Position numbers and translations under genes: made by a program. Below, in pieces: positions 18,613 to 28,434 of a stretch of DNA of 64,000 bases; position 1 is the first letter of the stretch; each line of letters begins with the position of its first letter. The stretch is taken from the NCBI RefSeq assembly GCF_900155425.1, contig NZ_LT700190.1, positions 479,386-543,385 on the forward strand, in the 5' to 3' direction. The DNA comes from Parabacteroides massiliensis (GTDB lineage: Bacteria; Bacteroidota; Bacteroidia; Bacteroidales; Tannerellaceae). The notes beneath the pieces are model-generated. The model saw only the letters and a list, made by a program, of their open reading frames with translations, was not told the origin of the DNA and searched no databases.

Positions 18613-20040
18613 TTACTTGCTTTTAGTTAAACTGACCGATGTGAACCATACGGGTTTCTCATCCCATTCCAATGCGCTTGTCGGGTAAGTCGTATCCCAA
18701 TCCTGCAACGGAACAGTCTCGATTGTCAGAGATGCATTGTTGACCTGTTGCGGCTCATAAACCTCAAAATTCAATTGAACAGTCTGTTTAGGCAAAGCTG
18801 TCAGATGGGCTGCAAAAATTTGGGCATCCAATGCGCTTTCCACTTGTATGATGGAACTATAAGCGTCGGACACGTTCCATTTCCACTTTGTAACCGGATC
18901 TTCTATATGTCCGACTTCACCGTCATTGATTATCTTTCCTTCAATCGTAAAGTAACATCCTTCCGGCAATCTTAACAAATAGTTGTTCGTCAACCGGTTG
19001 TTTCCCAAATTGACCAATACCGGATAACCGCCTATAGGAGCCACGCTTGCCGTGACATCCAATACCAATGTACTCTTCAGCAAGTGTAATGATACAGGCA
19101 ATACGTGGTTTCTTTCCAAAGATGACACACCTAAGACCCCGGTATATATAGTATCGTTAATCGTCAATTCAACCTCAAATGGTGTTGTCCCTTGCGTTTC
19201 GTTGACATAAAACTCCAAGATGTCGGATATATTGTTATTCTCGACTATCACTGCGGGATTGAATTCCTTCTCGTAAGTCTTGTTTCCGGCCTCGACCGTT
19301 CCACCCTTTATAAGAGGCGTATCGTCTGAAAAGCTCTTCATCACCAACTTGGAAATACTGGCTCTCTCGCCATGATTGTTTGCCAATTGCATCTTCACTT
19401 TTGCCACCAGCCGAATCAATGACACTGTCACATGCTGGCCATCAACGGACAAAGCCACCTCCTGTTTGGTGCTCATCGGTATGAACTTTCTATTTTTAAT
19501 ATCCACACAAACCATCGGATTCTCTATCCTGTAAGCCTCAACCACATTGCCGTTCCACGACTCGCCTTCCTTAAATTCATTGCCCTTTAATAAAGTATCA
19601 AATGAAATGGATTGGCCTTTTATTTTCGCTTGCTCCATATTGGCAAAAGCATAAAACGTCTTCTTGCCTGAAGTCAGGAAATCTATCGTAGCGGTGTATT
19701 GAGCCAAGTTCCCTTCGGATGCGTTATAATCATTTTCTCTGTTCGGATCAAATGCTATATGTTTCTCTATTATGTTGTTTTCGTTTACAATCAAAAGATG
19801 GAGCGAATGAATAAACTCACCGGACTGAGCATATTCATCTCCATGCAGCGCCTTGCTTTCCAATATGTTTGCTGCGCCTATTACCACGGATATATTCTCC
19901 AATCTCGTCTTAGGCGCCGGATCCGGATCAGGTTTGGGAGTATCATCGTCAGAGATTATTTTTGTACACCCGGCCAACACAAACAGGGCGCACAAACATA
20001 ATCCTATATTGATTGCAATCGAACAAACAGTCTGTTTCAT
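18613..20040 (-). CDS. Fimbrial accessory/tip lipoprotein (FimA/Mfa-like)
   Basis: The 475-residue protein has a lipoprotein signal peptide ending in LFVLAGC (lipobox) followed by an acidic Asp/Pro-rich stretch. Sequence such as HSLHLLIVNENNII, TIDFLTSGKKTFYAFANM and LIRLVAKVKMQL is typical of the FimA/Mfa fold, in which the N-terminal domain contains ..VxxATVxFLTSGKKxFYAxANx... It follows the 20061-21884 gene by 20 bp and is probably a minor or tip component of the fimbria. Confidence 0.72.
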   Translation of the reverse strand: MKQTVCSIAINIGLCLCALFVLAGCTKIISDDDTPKPDPDPAPKTRLENISVVIGAANILESKALHGDEYAQSGEFIHSLHLLIVNENNIIEKHIAFDPNRENDYNASEGNLAQYTATIDFLTSGKKTFYAFANMEQAKIKGQSISFDTLLKGNEFKEGESWNGNVVEAYRIENPMVCVDIKNRKFIPMSTKQEVALSVDGQHVTVSLIRLVAKVKMQLANNHGERASISKLVMKSFSDDTPLIKGGTVEAGNKTYEKEFNPAVIVENNNISDILEFYVNETQGTTPFEVELTINDTIYTGVLGVSSLERNHVLPVSLHLLKSTLVLDVTASVAPIGGYPVLVNLGNNRLTNNYLLRLPEGCYFTIEGKIINDGEVGHIEDPVTKWKWNVSDAYSSIIQVESALDAQIFAAHLTALPKQTVQLNFEVYEPQQVNNASLTIETVPLQDWDTTYPTSALEWDEKPVWFTSVSLTKSK

Positions 20041-20060
20041 AAAATCATTCTCCTATGATG

Positions 20061-21884
20061 TTATTGTGGTTTAATGATAATCTCTTCACGTTTTTCAGGC
20101 GTCCAATTTTCCACAAGCACATTGACCGTGACGAACCGGTCGCCCGGAATATCTCCGCCCGGAGTAGAAATGCTCCTTACTCTCAGCTTGTATATATTGT
20201 TACGGACTATGGCATACTCCATCACGCCGCCACCTTCGCTCTTGCCTTTCACTAAATCGTTAGAATCGTTCTGGTCGTTGGCATGCTTTATCCAGTAGGT
20301 ATAGTAACAAATACCATCCTTGTATGTCGCCACGCCACTTATTTCATGAAGCAATCTGCGGGTTGTCCCTTCTTCGACGCCTGTTCCATAATCCACCTGG
20401 GATTTGCCATCCGCCCCGACATTATACTTCAGGACGTTCTTTACATAAGAATCCCAACGCAGGCTGCTCTTTGTGCCGTTCATGACCCCATCCTTCTCGT
20501 TCGATTCGCTTACCAGCCAAGCCCTGTAACCGGTAGGATCGTCCATCTTTATGTTCGGAATGATGTTTGTGCGCAGCTCATTCCACGTAAGTCCGCTTTT
20601 CCATACTGCATCGTTGTTGATGTAATTGTTCCAGGAAACAGCATCAAAGGCTTCCATCATTTTCTCCAGAGTGGGATACATGGAACCATTCCATTCGAAG
20701 AAAGTATCACCCTCCGTATAACCGGTCGGCGTATAGCATGCTTGGAATACCACACCGGTCGTGTGTGAGCGTTTGCCGACCTCGTTGACGTTCTCTTTGG
20801 GATAGCCGATACATTTATAATCGTCATCCAATCCACTCACCAGGCTTTCGGTGACAATATGATTGGCCCAATTCAAATTGTCGTAGCCGATATTGGGATA
20901 ATAGGTGTCGCTGTCAAAGTCTTCCGCATATTTCCCTTCCCTGGATTGCGGGTCAAGGACATAGTTCGTTGCCACATAATCCGCTTTGACCTGTTCTTCC
21001 CCCAAATATTCAACAGAACCTGTCGCAAAGCTTTCTCCCGGTTTTGTCACTCGCTTGAACCAGTAACTTCCAGAATTCCCATTCAAGGTGTTGATAAGCA
21101 TAGCCCCTGATATTCTTGCTTTGCCTATTTCCGTACCAGTCTTTTTATCCGTAACCTTGTAAACGCCGGCTTCTTCTCCATCCGTCCCTTTTGCCTGATA
21201 GTCCACACGGGCGGATAGGCGTTCGAGGTTGATATAACTGGTTGTTGCAGGATTTGTCGCACTGTTATTAGCCGGAATAAAAAGTTTGTCTCCAGACTCT
21301 GCGGAGGACATCATGAATTTGGTATAATGGTATACCTCTTGATCGTTGATCCACCCCAACTCATACGACCAGATGGATTCTGTACACAGCTTGCGCAAAT
21401 CCCCTAATGTTTTTATATCTTCAGTTATGATATATCCGGCATTAGCCATGACCAACATATCGTATGTATGGCCGATTTCCAAATTGTACACTTCAACCGG
21501 ATCTGTCGTGTACTGCGTGTTGCCTGTATAGAGAAAAGCTCTGCTCGGCCAGTATTGGGAAGCCACTATAGGAGTTGAATCATCACCATTTATTCCATTA
21601 TCCGATTCAAAGAAAAAGACAGTTACATTGCTCACCTTGTTTTCTTCTTTTTGCCCGTCCTCTTTGCCATCTCCGTCCTCGCCGCCTGTTGGACGCTGAT
21701 GATCATCATCCGCCTTCGTCACCTGATTGGCTTTTCCCGTAGAAAGGCTGATTCCTACGTATGCAAAAGGAATGCCGTCAGGTGTATAATGCTGGCAATC
21801 CATGTCATTGCTATGAATCAGGTTGCATGAGGCCAAACAATACAATCCCGCTACAGCAGTCCCTATTTTAACGATCAGTTTCAC
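20061..21884 (-). CDS. Mfa1-like fimbrial subunit (probable minor or tip protein)
   Basis: The 607-residue lipoprotein has the signal GLYCLASC. An Asp/Gly/Lys-rich insert follows about residue 55. NVTVFFFESDNG and HTYDMLVMANAGY fit the N-terminal fimbrillin domain. The end (AIVRNNIYKLRVRSISTPGG ... VNVLVENWTPEKREE) is the Mfa1 C-terminal domain and includes the C-terminal strand used in donor-strand assembly. It is larger than the Mfa1 at 23149 and sits downstream of mfa2, so a minor/tip role is more likely than a major-shaft role. Confidence 0.75.
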   Translation of the reverse strand: MKLIVKIGTAVAGLYCLASCNLIHSNDMDCQHYTPDGIPFAYVGISLSTGKANQVTKADDDHQRPTGGEDGDGKEDGQKEENKVSNVTVFFFESDNGINGDDSTPIVASQYWPSRAFLYTGNTQYTTDPVEVYNLEIGHTYDMLVMANAGYIITEDIKTLGDLRKLCTESIWSYELGWINDQEVYHYTKFMMSSAESGDKLFIPANNSATNPATTSYINLERLSARVDYQAKGTDGEEAGVYKVTDKKTGTEIGKARISGAMLINTLNGNSGSYWFKRVTKPGESFATGSVEYLGEEQVKADYVATNYVLDPQSREGKYAEDFDSDTYYPNIGYDNLNWANHIVTESLVSGLDDDYKCIGYPKENVNEVGKRSHTTGVVFQACYTPTGYTEGDTFFEWNGSMYPTLEKMMEAFDAVSWNNYINNDAVWKSGLTWNELRTNIIPNIKMDDPTGYRAWLVSESNEKDGVMNGTKSSLRWDSYVKNVLKYNVGADGKSQVDYGTGVEEGTTRRLLHEISGVATYKDGICYYTYWIKHANDQNDSNDLVKGKSEGGGVMEYAIVRNNIYKLRVRSISTPGGDIPGDRFVTVNVLVENWTPEKREEIIIKPQ

Positions 21885-21902
21885 GACTGTTTTCTCCTAT
21901 TC

Positions 21903-22970
21903 TTAAAAACCAACTGTTTCATACTGTATGCGCTTCGCCCAGGAAAGTACGCTTATCTCTACATTGGCATATTCCCACGTATCGCCTTTCAAGAAGAAAG
22001 TCAACTGATAGTCATAGCCCCGGTCTAAAAACTCTTGCGGGGTATAACGGTAAATCTCGGCAGCCGAACGCAAACGGCTAAGTATATCGGGCAAATTCAC
22101 ACGGACAACCTCTCGGCCTGTCTTCTTGTTGGTAATGCTCAATACGGCATCGTCTGCCGCCTTGTCATGATAGAGCAGGCGTGAGGTCATAAAGTCCGCA
22201 TGAGCCATGCGCCCGATGCTCCCTATTTGGCCGTCAACCGACTTGTCTTCGGTATTGCGGGTGGCATAAGGCGTATAGAAAACGGAGACAGACTCGTCCA
22301 CGGAATTGTCCCACAACAAGCGGCTGTTCTTATCTGTTATCCTAAAGTCATAATCGGCTACGTCTATGCGGGCCGGATCGTCTATCTCACGGAGAGACAC
22401 GCTTATTTGTTTGGTATCGCGAACCAACGAAACCGTATCCTGCGTTACCTTGTCTTGCACCACTTCTATTGGCGTAGCCCGCATCCCATGCCACAATGTG
22501 TCCAACGGCAAAGCATTATTGGGAACAAGGCCATTGCCGTCATGGTCCAGCACATGGGTAATGACCTTCATTTCGTCCCCATCCTGTGGTTCTGTCTTGA
22601 CAAAGTTTGCGCCGCCATTCTGTATTGCCTGTTCGTACGGCACCTGCAATGCCTCGACGACATACTGGTACTTGCCCGGTTGCAGGTTAAGGTGCATCTT
22701 GTAATTATTGTCTCGAAGCGGCTGTTCTGAAACACGGTTGCTCTCTACCTGCTTGAAAAGGAATTTGCCATTTTCGTCAAACAAATAAACACTGACGCTT
22801 CCTACATGGTCCGAAAACATGTCGGCACGTTGTAGATTGTAATCGTATCGGAAAACCAAATCCATCCCGGTAGGACAAGGTTGCAAGTCGTCGTGTATAT
22901 AGTCGCACGATGCAAAACCTCCAATGAAGGACATTGCCAGCAAAAGCAGAAGGGACTTATTGAATTTCAT
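21903..22970 (-). CDS. mfa2: FimB/Mfa2-family fimbrial anchor lipoprotein
   Basis: The ATG at 22970 gives a lipoprotein signal MKFNKSLLLLLAMSFIGGFASC; the upstream in-frame extension lacks a signal and is rejected. The protein has CPTGMDLVFRYDYNLQRADMF, a strong Mfa2/FimB signature, followed by VGSVSVYLFDENGKF. In Porphyromonas gingivalis this subunit anchors the fimbria to the outer membrane and limits its length. It ends with VEISVLSWAKRIQYETV. It is separated from the upstream mfa1 gene by two perfect hairpins. Confidence 0.88.
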   Translation of the reverse strand: MKFNKSLLLLLAMSFIGGFASCDYIHDDLQPCPTGMDLVFRYDYNLQRADMFSDHVGSVSVYLFDENGKFLFKQVESNRVSEQPLRDNNYKMHLNLQPGKYQYVVEALQVPYEQAIQNGGANFVKTEPQDGDEMKVITHVLDHDGNGLVPNNALPLDTLWHGMRATPIEVVQDKVTQDTVSLVRDTKQISVSLREIDDPARIDVADYDFRITDKNSRLLWDNSVDESVSVFYTPYATRNTEDKSVDGQIGSIGRMAHADFMTSRLLYHDKAADDAVLSITNKKTGREVVRVNLPDILSRLRSAAEIYRYTPQEFLDRGYDYQLTFFLKGDTWEYANVEISVLSWAKRIQYETVGF

Positions 22971-23005
22971 ATGTAGCTGTATTTTATACTTATATATATT
23001 GTTCA

Positions 23006-23077
23006 CCTTTATGCCTGCGGCATAAAGGATCTGAATTGTCTGAATCAAAGAGTACCCTTTTGCATAAAAGGGTACTC
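23006..23077 (-). terminator. Two perfect intercistronic hairpins between mfa1 and mfa2
   Basis: CCTTTATGCC (23006-23015) pairs with GGCATAAAGG (23019-23028), and GAGTACCCTTTT (23050-23061) pairs with AAAAGGGTACTC (23066-23077), both without mismatch. They lie between the major-subunit and anchor genes and could act as partial terminators or 3'-end stabilisers, giving excess major subunit over anchor. Confidence 0.65.
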
Positions 23078-23148
23078 GGTTCCTGTCTCTACTTTACCAT
23101 GGCAGGAAATGGTTGTAGTTTTCACATCAGAGAATATGAATAGATTTT

Positions 23149-24828
23149 TTATATGTCAATATCTTCTGTACGTTTAGCCCATGACAACACATTTATCTCA
23201 GCATTAATGTAGCTATGCTTCTTATCAACCGGTTCGTCCGGAATTGTCGGTATTTCCGGTTCGCCGGGACCTGAAACACTGTTGATTCGCAATTCGTACC
23301 AGTTGTTGCGGACAACACCGTAGCGGCCTAAGTGTTTGTCCTCCTCATACGAGGGATTAGCTGTATCTCCATTAAACTCAGTCGGCTTGTTGCCGAAATG
23401 TTTGATGACTGTCGAATAATAGTACATCACACCACCTTTATAGAACTTGATGGTTCCATCTGTTGCTGTCAAAATAGCCGCAGCTTGAGCATCGCTTAAT
23501 TCGCTATCTGCTGAGCCGTCATTTTTACAGAAAACGGTTTTCACTCCTTCTGCCGTCGTTATCGTCTTTGCGGTAGCATCGGCTTTAACCTTTATGTTCT
23601 CGGAAGAAGATAAAGCATTTTCGCCTGTCAATTTGGATTTGGCCAAGTTTATAAAATCATTTTCTTTATATATGGTAGAAGTATTAGCTCCCATGAATAA
23701 ATTGTCATTTTCTGTAGCATCTTTTAATCTGAATTTGGCTTTCAATAGAACATTTGTCAATTTGCTCTGACTCATCTGACCGGCTGTTGTTGTATTCTCG
23801 GCACAATATTCATTGTTGCCCAATTCATTCCATTCGGTAACGTCTGAAACCTTTTGATATTTATTTAAATCACCATCGTTAGTCGTGCCATAATTGGGAT
23901 CTATAGCCCAATAAACACGGTATGGCTTTTCAACATAACCATAAAAACGGTTAAGTTCATTCCCTACATAATAAGTATCCCAAGTCTTCCAGTCTGCTAC
24001 ATTGCGAACCGGATAGAACTTTTTGTTTGTCAATTGAAGTCGCCATCCTTCGAAAGTGACTGTTGCTTCATTGTAAGTAGCGCTTTGATTATTGCTCCGT
24101 ATTGTCAATACGTTACCTCCGCCCTTAACCGAAGTGGTAACTTTAGCAACAGCGCGTTCCAAATAAATTTGATCGGGGGAATTTACCTCTGCTTGAGCTT
24201 CCGTGTCATAAACTGTCAATGGAACCAAAGTTGTAACTTCGCGACTGTCAGACTTTTGCGCTGCTCCCGGTTCATTGCTGATAGGAGAGTTTGTCATCAA
24301 GAAATTACCCTTGTCGCTTGTATCGGCTATCTTGGATAAATCGACAGGTTCGGCTATAGTATTCAAGTCTGATAATTTCTTCCCAGCCAAATTATTTTCA
24401 TAAGTAGACTTGCCGTTGGCAATAACCAAAGCATACAGCTTCTTGTTTTCAGCCGGTTTTTTTATCTCAATCGTTCTAGTGGAATATTTAACCGTTATGT
24501 TATCGCCGACCTTGGCTGGAATTAACTCTGTTAAATTTTCGATGTTGATACATGAGGCATCACTTTCGGAAGTACCTTCAAATATCGCCAAGATAACATC
24601 ATTTACATTATACTCAGCTTCCACGCCATCATCAAAATTATCATTCCCATTCTCGTTGGCTTTCGTCATATTACCGGAGGCCGAAGGCAGGTTTATGGAT
24701 ACCTTTACATATCCAACTTCGTTTTTACTATCATTCGATCCTCCTTTATCGTCGGAAATATCATCCGAACAGCTTGCAGTCATTAACGCTGCAACTAACA
24801 ATCCTGCTAAAAACAGCTTCTTTTTCAT
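23149..24828 (-). CDS. mfa1: Mfa1-family major fimbrial subunit
   Basis: The 559-residue lipoprotein has the signal LLVAALMTASCSDD. The Mfa1/FimA N-terminal domain (VGYVKVSINLPSASGNMTKANENG ... KKLYALVIANG) carries the region that gingipain-type proteases cut in P. gingivalis relatives. The C-terminal domain ends VVRNNWYELRINSVSGPGEP ... INAEINVLSWAKRTEDIDI, the donor-strand segment. Placement after DUF3575 and DUF3868 genes is the normal Mfa order. The mature protein should polymerise into the fimbrial shaft. Confidence 0.88.
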   Translation of the reverse strand: MKKKLFLAGLLVAALMTASCSDDISDDKGGSNDSKNEVGYVKVSINLPSASGNMTKANENGNDNFDDGVEAEYNVNDVILAIFEGTSESDASCINIENLTELIPAKVGDNITVKYSTRTIEIKKPAENKKLYALVIANGKSTYENNLAGKKLSDLNTIAEPVDLSKIADTSDKGNFLMTNSPISNEPGAAQKSDSREVTTLVPLTVYDTEAQAEVNSPDQIYLERAVAKVTTSVKGGGNVLTIRSNNQSATYNEATVTFEGWRLQLTNKKFYPVRNVADWKTWDTYYVGNELNRFYGYVEKPYRVYWAIDPNYGTTNDGDLNKYQKVSDVTEWNELGNNEYCAENTTTAGQMSQSKLTNVLLKAKFRLKDATENDNLFMGANTSTIYKENDFINLAKSKLTGENALSSSENIKVKADATAKTITTAEGVKTVFCKNDGSADSELSDAQAAAILTATDGTIKFYKGGVMYYYSTVIKHFGNKPTEFNGDTANPSYEEDKHLGRYGVVRNNWYELRINSVSGPGEPEIPTIPDEPVDKKHSYINAEINVLSWAKRTEDIDI

Positions 24829-24861
24829 GTTTATAAATAATTAAAGTGAAATTTTGTCCCT

Positions 24862-26307
24862 TTACTTTTTTCTGTTTTGTTTAATATACTTCTCCAATTG
24901 GTTCAGGTTGTCCTGCACTTCTTTCGAAACTTCTGAAGAACCGGACAAAGACTGTAGAATTTGTTTCGCTTTGTCCGGATTACCGGCATGCATGGCTATA
25001 GCAGCTACGGCCAATTGTTTTTGCGGACACTCTTGAGCCTTTTTCAAATATCTTTTTGCTTTTGAATATTGATTGGACTGGATGGCTGTGATAGCCGCAT
25101 TCAAGTTAGAAACCGGATCGTCCGGATACATGCGCACAGCCGTCTCAAATATCTCGTTAAACTCATCCGAACCCACCGGATAGGTCTCTGCAACTTGAAA
25201 CAACTCGTTAAGACTCAGTTTGGACGGATCAGAAAATGCCAGCTCTTTAGCCTCTTCCAATGTGAAATTGCGGATCGTATAATCTACCTCATAGTCTGAA
25301 TGACGCAAAGAAGGATAAACATCGGCTAATAAGATTCGATATGAAGAGCCGCCGTTCAATGATTTAAGTTTCTGCTCCCGTTGGTCGAGATCTGTCGGTT
25401 CTTTGGCGCATATTATCTCAAGCAACTGCTGTTTGTCCGGCAGATTACTGTCTTCTACGGCTTTTTTGAGCCCGACCCAATCTTCCGGTTCAAAATCCAC
25501 CGTGAATTGTGTCTGCTCAAACCGATACAGCCCTTTCACATAATCAGACAATGCTTTAGCCCGGTTTTCTGCCAGATAGGCATTGGCTTTATACGAACCC
25601 TCCGGAGAAGCGTATCCTTTGATCTTTACACGAGTAATGGTCGTATATGGATCATTGCGGACAGCATCTATCGTCTCGCGTATTTTTCGCAGCTCTTCGG
25701 GATTGCGTCTGTATTCAGGGTTAATAGCCGTTTTGTTCACAGGAAAATCCAAGAACGCGCTTCCTTCCAGTTTACGCGCTTTGACGCGTTCAGCCTGAGG
25801 AACAAGATAGGCCACTTGCGGGACCAGGACGACAGGTTCGGAAAAGTCTAACGTGAAAAGCGGGGACTTGTCGCTTTGCAAAGCCTGCCAGCCACAACCG
25901 CAATCGTCCGTCACCAACGAAACATCAGCCTGTTCCATCCATTCGCTATAAGGAGTCTGAGAATGATAATCAAGGATTTGCTCTTCGCCGTTCGCACGTT
26001 TGTACTCTTGTTCTGTCGACGGACGGTTAAGGCGCTGATACAATATGTGACGACTCCTGCCATTGATGATAAGCGGATCCAATGCACGCACGCTGTCGCC
26101 ATGTTCTATGATGGGCGTACATATAACAGACTTGTCTCCGGGTATATCTATATTGCTCACATCTATTTTCATCGACAGAAGGAGTTTGCCGTTGTCTTTG
26201 TCAGCCTGCTTCTCCTTTACCACCAATGTATATTCTTGAACAGAATTTTGTGCAGACATAGATATGCTACATCCACATATGATTAGTAAAATTAAGAATG
26301 GTTTCAT
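24862..26307 (-). CDS. DUF3868 and OmpA-like domain protein of the fimbrial operon
   Basis: The 481-residue exported protein starts with a signal peptide (MKPFLILLIICGCSISMSAQ). A DUF3868 region (about 20-170) is followed by an OmpA/MotB-like peptidoglycan-binding segment (about 180-290) with TRVKIKGYASPEGSYKANAYLAENRAKAL. A helical TPR-like tail (about 380-481, YSKAKRYLKKAQ, KAKQILQSLSG) ends the protein. It probably links the fimbrial assembly to the cell wall. It is 26 bp downstream of the DUF3575 gene. Confidence 0.82.
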   Translation of the reverse strand: MKPFLILLIICGCSISMSAQNSVQEYTLVVKEKQADKDNGKLLLSMKIDVSNIDIPGDKSVICTPIIEHGDSVRALDPLIINGRSRHILYQRLNRPSTEQEYKRANGEEQILDYHSQTPYSEWMEQADVSLVTDDCGCGWQALQSDKSPLFTLDFSEPVVLVPQVAYLVPQAERVKARKLEGSAFLDFPVNKTAINPEYRRNPEELRKIRETIDAVRNDPYTTITRVKIKGYASPEGSYKANAYLAENRAKALSDYVKGLYRFEQTQFTVDFEPEDWVGLKKAVEDSNLPDKQQLLEIICAKEPTDLDQREQKLKSLNGGSSYRILLADVYPSLRHSDYEVDYTIRNFTLEEAKELAFSDPSKLSLNELFQVAETYPVGSDEFNEIFETAVRMYPDDPVSNLNAAITAIQSNQYSKAKRYLKKAQECPQKQLAVAAIAMHAGNPDKAKQILQSLSGSSEVSKEVQDNLNQLEKYIKQNRKK

Positions 26308-26333
26308 TATACACTGCGATTAATACGTTTGCA

Positions 26334-26927
26334 TTAGAATACATATACGGCGCTTACAGCAGCCTGAGTAGGACCAAAGTAATGCTTCTTTACAGTCTCT
26401 TTTTTCGTTCCACAATTTGTACAAGGGTAAATATCCGACTTTAAATAAAGGTAGCCGGCACCGACAGAAGCTTCGAGATTCCAATGTTTGCCCAACACCC
26501 AGCTATATCCGTAGCTGAGCCCGACACCGGTTCCCCAACCTTGGTGACGCTCATCTTCCGTGCCCAACAATTTGATGTCTGATACGTTATATATAAGATA
26601 AGGAACATGAAGCCCGATGAAATGTTTGTAGAAACTTTCACAAAACCAATAGCGCACTTCTGGATGAAGCCGGAAATGCTTGATGGACTTTCCGTAACTT
26701 CCATCATTCTCTTTCGGAGCGAAAGGGTTCAACCCTACTTCAGCCTCCATAGTCCATTTGGGGGCTAACCTGACTTCCATACCCAAATTAGGAGTCGTAG
26801 TTCCCCAATAGAGTGCATTCGTTTTTAATGCGATCGTAGCCCCACGATCATTAGAAATCGTTTTCTGGGCATAACCTGCCAAATAACAGCCGACCAAGCC
26901 GATCAGCATGCACAGCAATTTTCTCAT
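26334..26927 (-). CDS. DUF3575 outer-membrane protein
   Basis: The 197-residue protein has a signal peptide ending at GYAQ and alternating beta strands typical of a small outer-membrane barrel: IALKTNALYWGTTTPNLGME, RLHPEVRYWFCESFYKHFIG and GVGLSYGYSWVLGKHWNLEA, ending in an aromatic residue (VYVF). DUF3575 proteins routinely head Mfa-type fimbrial operons. It is the first gene of the seven-gene minus-strand operon. Confidence 0.85.
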   Translation of the reverse strand: MRKLLCMLIGLVGCYLAGYAQKTISNDRGATIALKTNALYWGTTTPNLGMEVRLAPKWTMEAEVGLNPFAPKENDGSYGKSIKHFRLHPEVRYWFCESFYKHFIGLHVPYLIYNVSDIKLLGTEDERHQGWGTGVGLSYGYSWVLGKHWNLEASVGAGYLYLKSDIYPCTNCGTKKETVKKHYFGPTQAAVSAVYVF

Positions 26928-27300
26928 ATTATATCCCTTTTGTTGTTCTCTAACCTATAGGGAAAGTCTGTCATCAAGACTTAGATATTATAACCCTAAC
27001 TATCAGTTTACTTTTCTCTGAATCAGACGCAAAAAGTCTGTTTATACAACTTGCCCATTGTATTTTGTGGCAAAGGTAATACTTTTTTTATTTGTTTATA
27101 CAAGAACTTTTAACTTTTCGTTTCCTGATTTTATTCGTAACTGTGCACCGATAGAAGGAGGCATATAAACGAATCCCCGAAAAGCGAATTTGACGGTCTG
27201 ACAGTTTGCTGCTTTTTTGAAGCAAAGCGCAACACTTTGTTGTGTTAAAAAATATTACCCCTAAGTGTAATTCCCAAAATATGGGGTACTAATCCTGTTT
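26928..27300 (-). promoter_or_regulatory. Promoter region of the fimbrial operon
   Basis: No coding sequence is present in this 373-bp gap. On the minus strand CAAAGGTA at 27071-27078 reads TACCTTTG, a good -7 box, with a weak CAAG-type -33 element at 27101-27104. That would give a leader of about 140 nt. A TACCCC...GGGGTA inverted repeat near 27255-27290 lies next to the 3' end of the regulator gene. I found no inverted repeats flanking the promoter that would suggest an invertible switch. Confidence 0.5.
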
Positions 27301-28377
27301 TCATGGGGTGGCAGTTACATTTTGATTAAGTGGAAACTCTTGTGGCTTCAATATGAGAGTTGCACCATTTTTCACATTGATTTGGTAGCCACTTCCCCAT
27401 ATAGTATCAATGCTTAACCATGGAATATCCTTCAAGCCTTTTCGTAAGCGGATCACGATTTGCTCCAAATGCTTTTTATCAGCACTCCCTTCTTCAGTCC
27501 AAAGACTTTGAAGCAAAAAATCATACGGTTGGAAATAATCTTTTCCTTGCGACAATAGATAAAGCAGTCCGAAAACTTTCGGCGCAAATGATATTTCTTT
27601 ATCCATATAAACTAAGGTGTGTTTTCTTTCATTCAGGAAAACAGTTAAAGTGATTTGTGTATGTGTCTCTATCTGTTCTATGGCCGGTTCCATATTCTGA
27701 CAGACAGGTTCAACGGGTAAAGTCTGAGGGATTTCTAAGGGTGGTCGATTTTCAAGAACAACATGCCTGAAACGATTTAACTTTCTCTTTTCCAGGACTA
27801 ATAAAACCAAAGCTCCCAAAAGAATCAGGGTCAGTAAAACATAATAACCTTTTCCCCACAATATCCTCTCCCAACAACTACCCTTAACATATCCCTCTAA
27901 GACAATGACATCCTGAATATTCACCTTGTATGTCAATTTCAAATAATCAGACGGGACTACATTATCCCCGAAAAACACTGCTGTTTTAAAATTCAGACCA
28001 TTCTCTTTCAACTTGAGTCGGAAGAGGCTATCCAACTTTTCTATTTTGACAGGATTCTTGGATAACAAATAATATTGATCGGCAAGAAAATCTTTTTCTT
28101 CAGCGGTTAAAGATTTAATACGGTCCCTTTTTATAGAAAAAGTCTGCTTCTCTGTCACTATTTTGATATTAGATGAAGTCGTTGAAGAAAATGTATGCTT
28201 CTTTTTTACATTGATCTCTCTCATCCTGTTCGTACAGTCTTCCCATAAAGTTTGTTTCCATATTTCAGAGACTTTGCTGCGCAAATTATCCGAATGCCAA
28301 TATCCCACCAATATAGCAACTACAGATATCGCAATGATTAAATATAATATACTTAACAAATTCAAACTCTTCATCAT
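27301..28377 (-). CDS. Membrane-anchored winged-helix regulator A
   Basis: The 358-residue protein has an N-terminal membrane helix (LLSILYLIIAISVVAILVGYW), a predicted periplasmic domain of about 150 residues, a second helix (YYVLLTLILLGALVLLVLEK) and a cytoplasmic C-terminal OmpR/ToxR-type winged helix (about 250-345: EISFAPKVFGLLYLLSQGKD ... KHLEQIVIRLRKGLKDIPWLSIDTIWGSGYQI). It is therefore a one-component sensor with ToxR-like logic but reversed domain order. The ATG at 28377 is preferred to a GTG at 28383. It is divergent from the class I NVEALA operon and faces five 11-bp repeats. Confidence 0.82.
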   Translation of the reverse strand: MMKSLNLLSILYLIIAISVVAILVGYWHSDNLRSKVSEIWKQTLWEDCTNRMREINVKKKHTFSSTTSSNIKIVTEKQTFSIKRDRIKSLTAEEKDFLADQYYLLSKNPVKIEKLDSLFRLKLKENGLNFKTAVFFGDNVVPSDYLKLTYKVNIQDVIVLEGYVKGSCWERILWGKGYYVLLTLILLGALVLLVLEKRKLNRFRHVVLENRPPLEIPQTLPVEPVCQNMEPAIEQIETHTQITLTVFLNERKHTLVYMDKEISFAPKVFGLLYLLSQGKDYFQPYDFLLQSLWTEEGSADKKHLEQIVIRLRKGLKDIPWLSIDTIWGSGYQINVKNGATLILKPQEFPLNQNVTATP

Positions 28378-28434
28378 GGACACAAAGATACGAAGAACCT
28401 TTCAATATGAGGAGAAACGAGTAAAAAACACCTA

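Noticed and set aside
26928-27300. Invertible promoter for the fimbrial operon
   Set aside because: I looked for inverted repeats flanking the promoter and a nearby recombinase gene and found neither.
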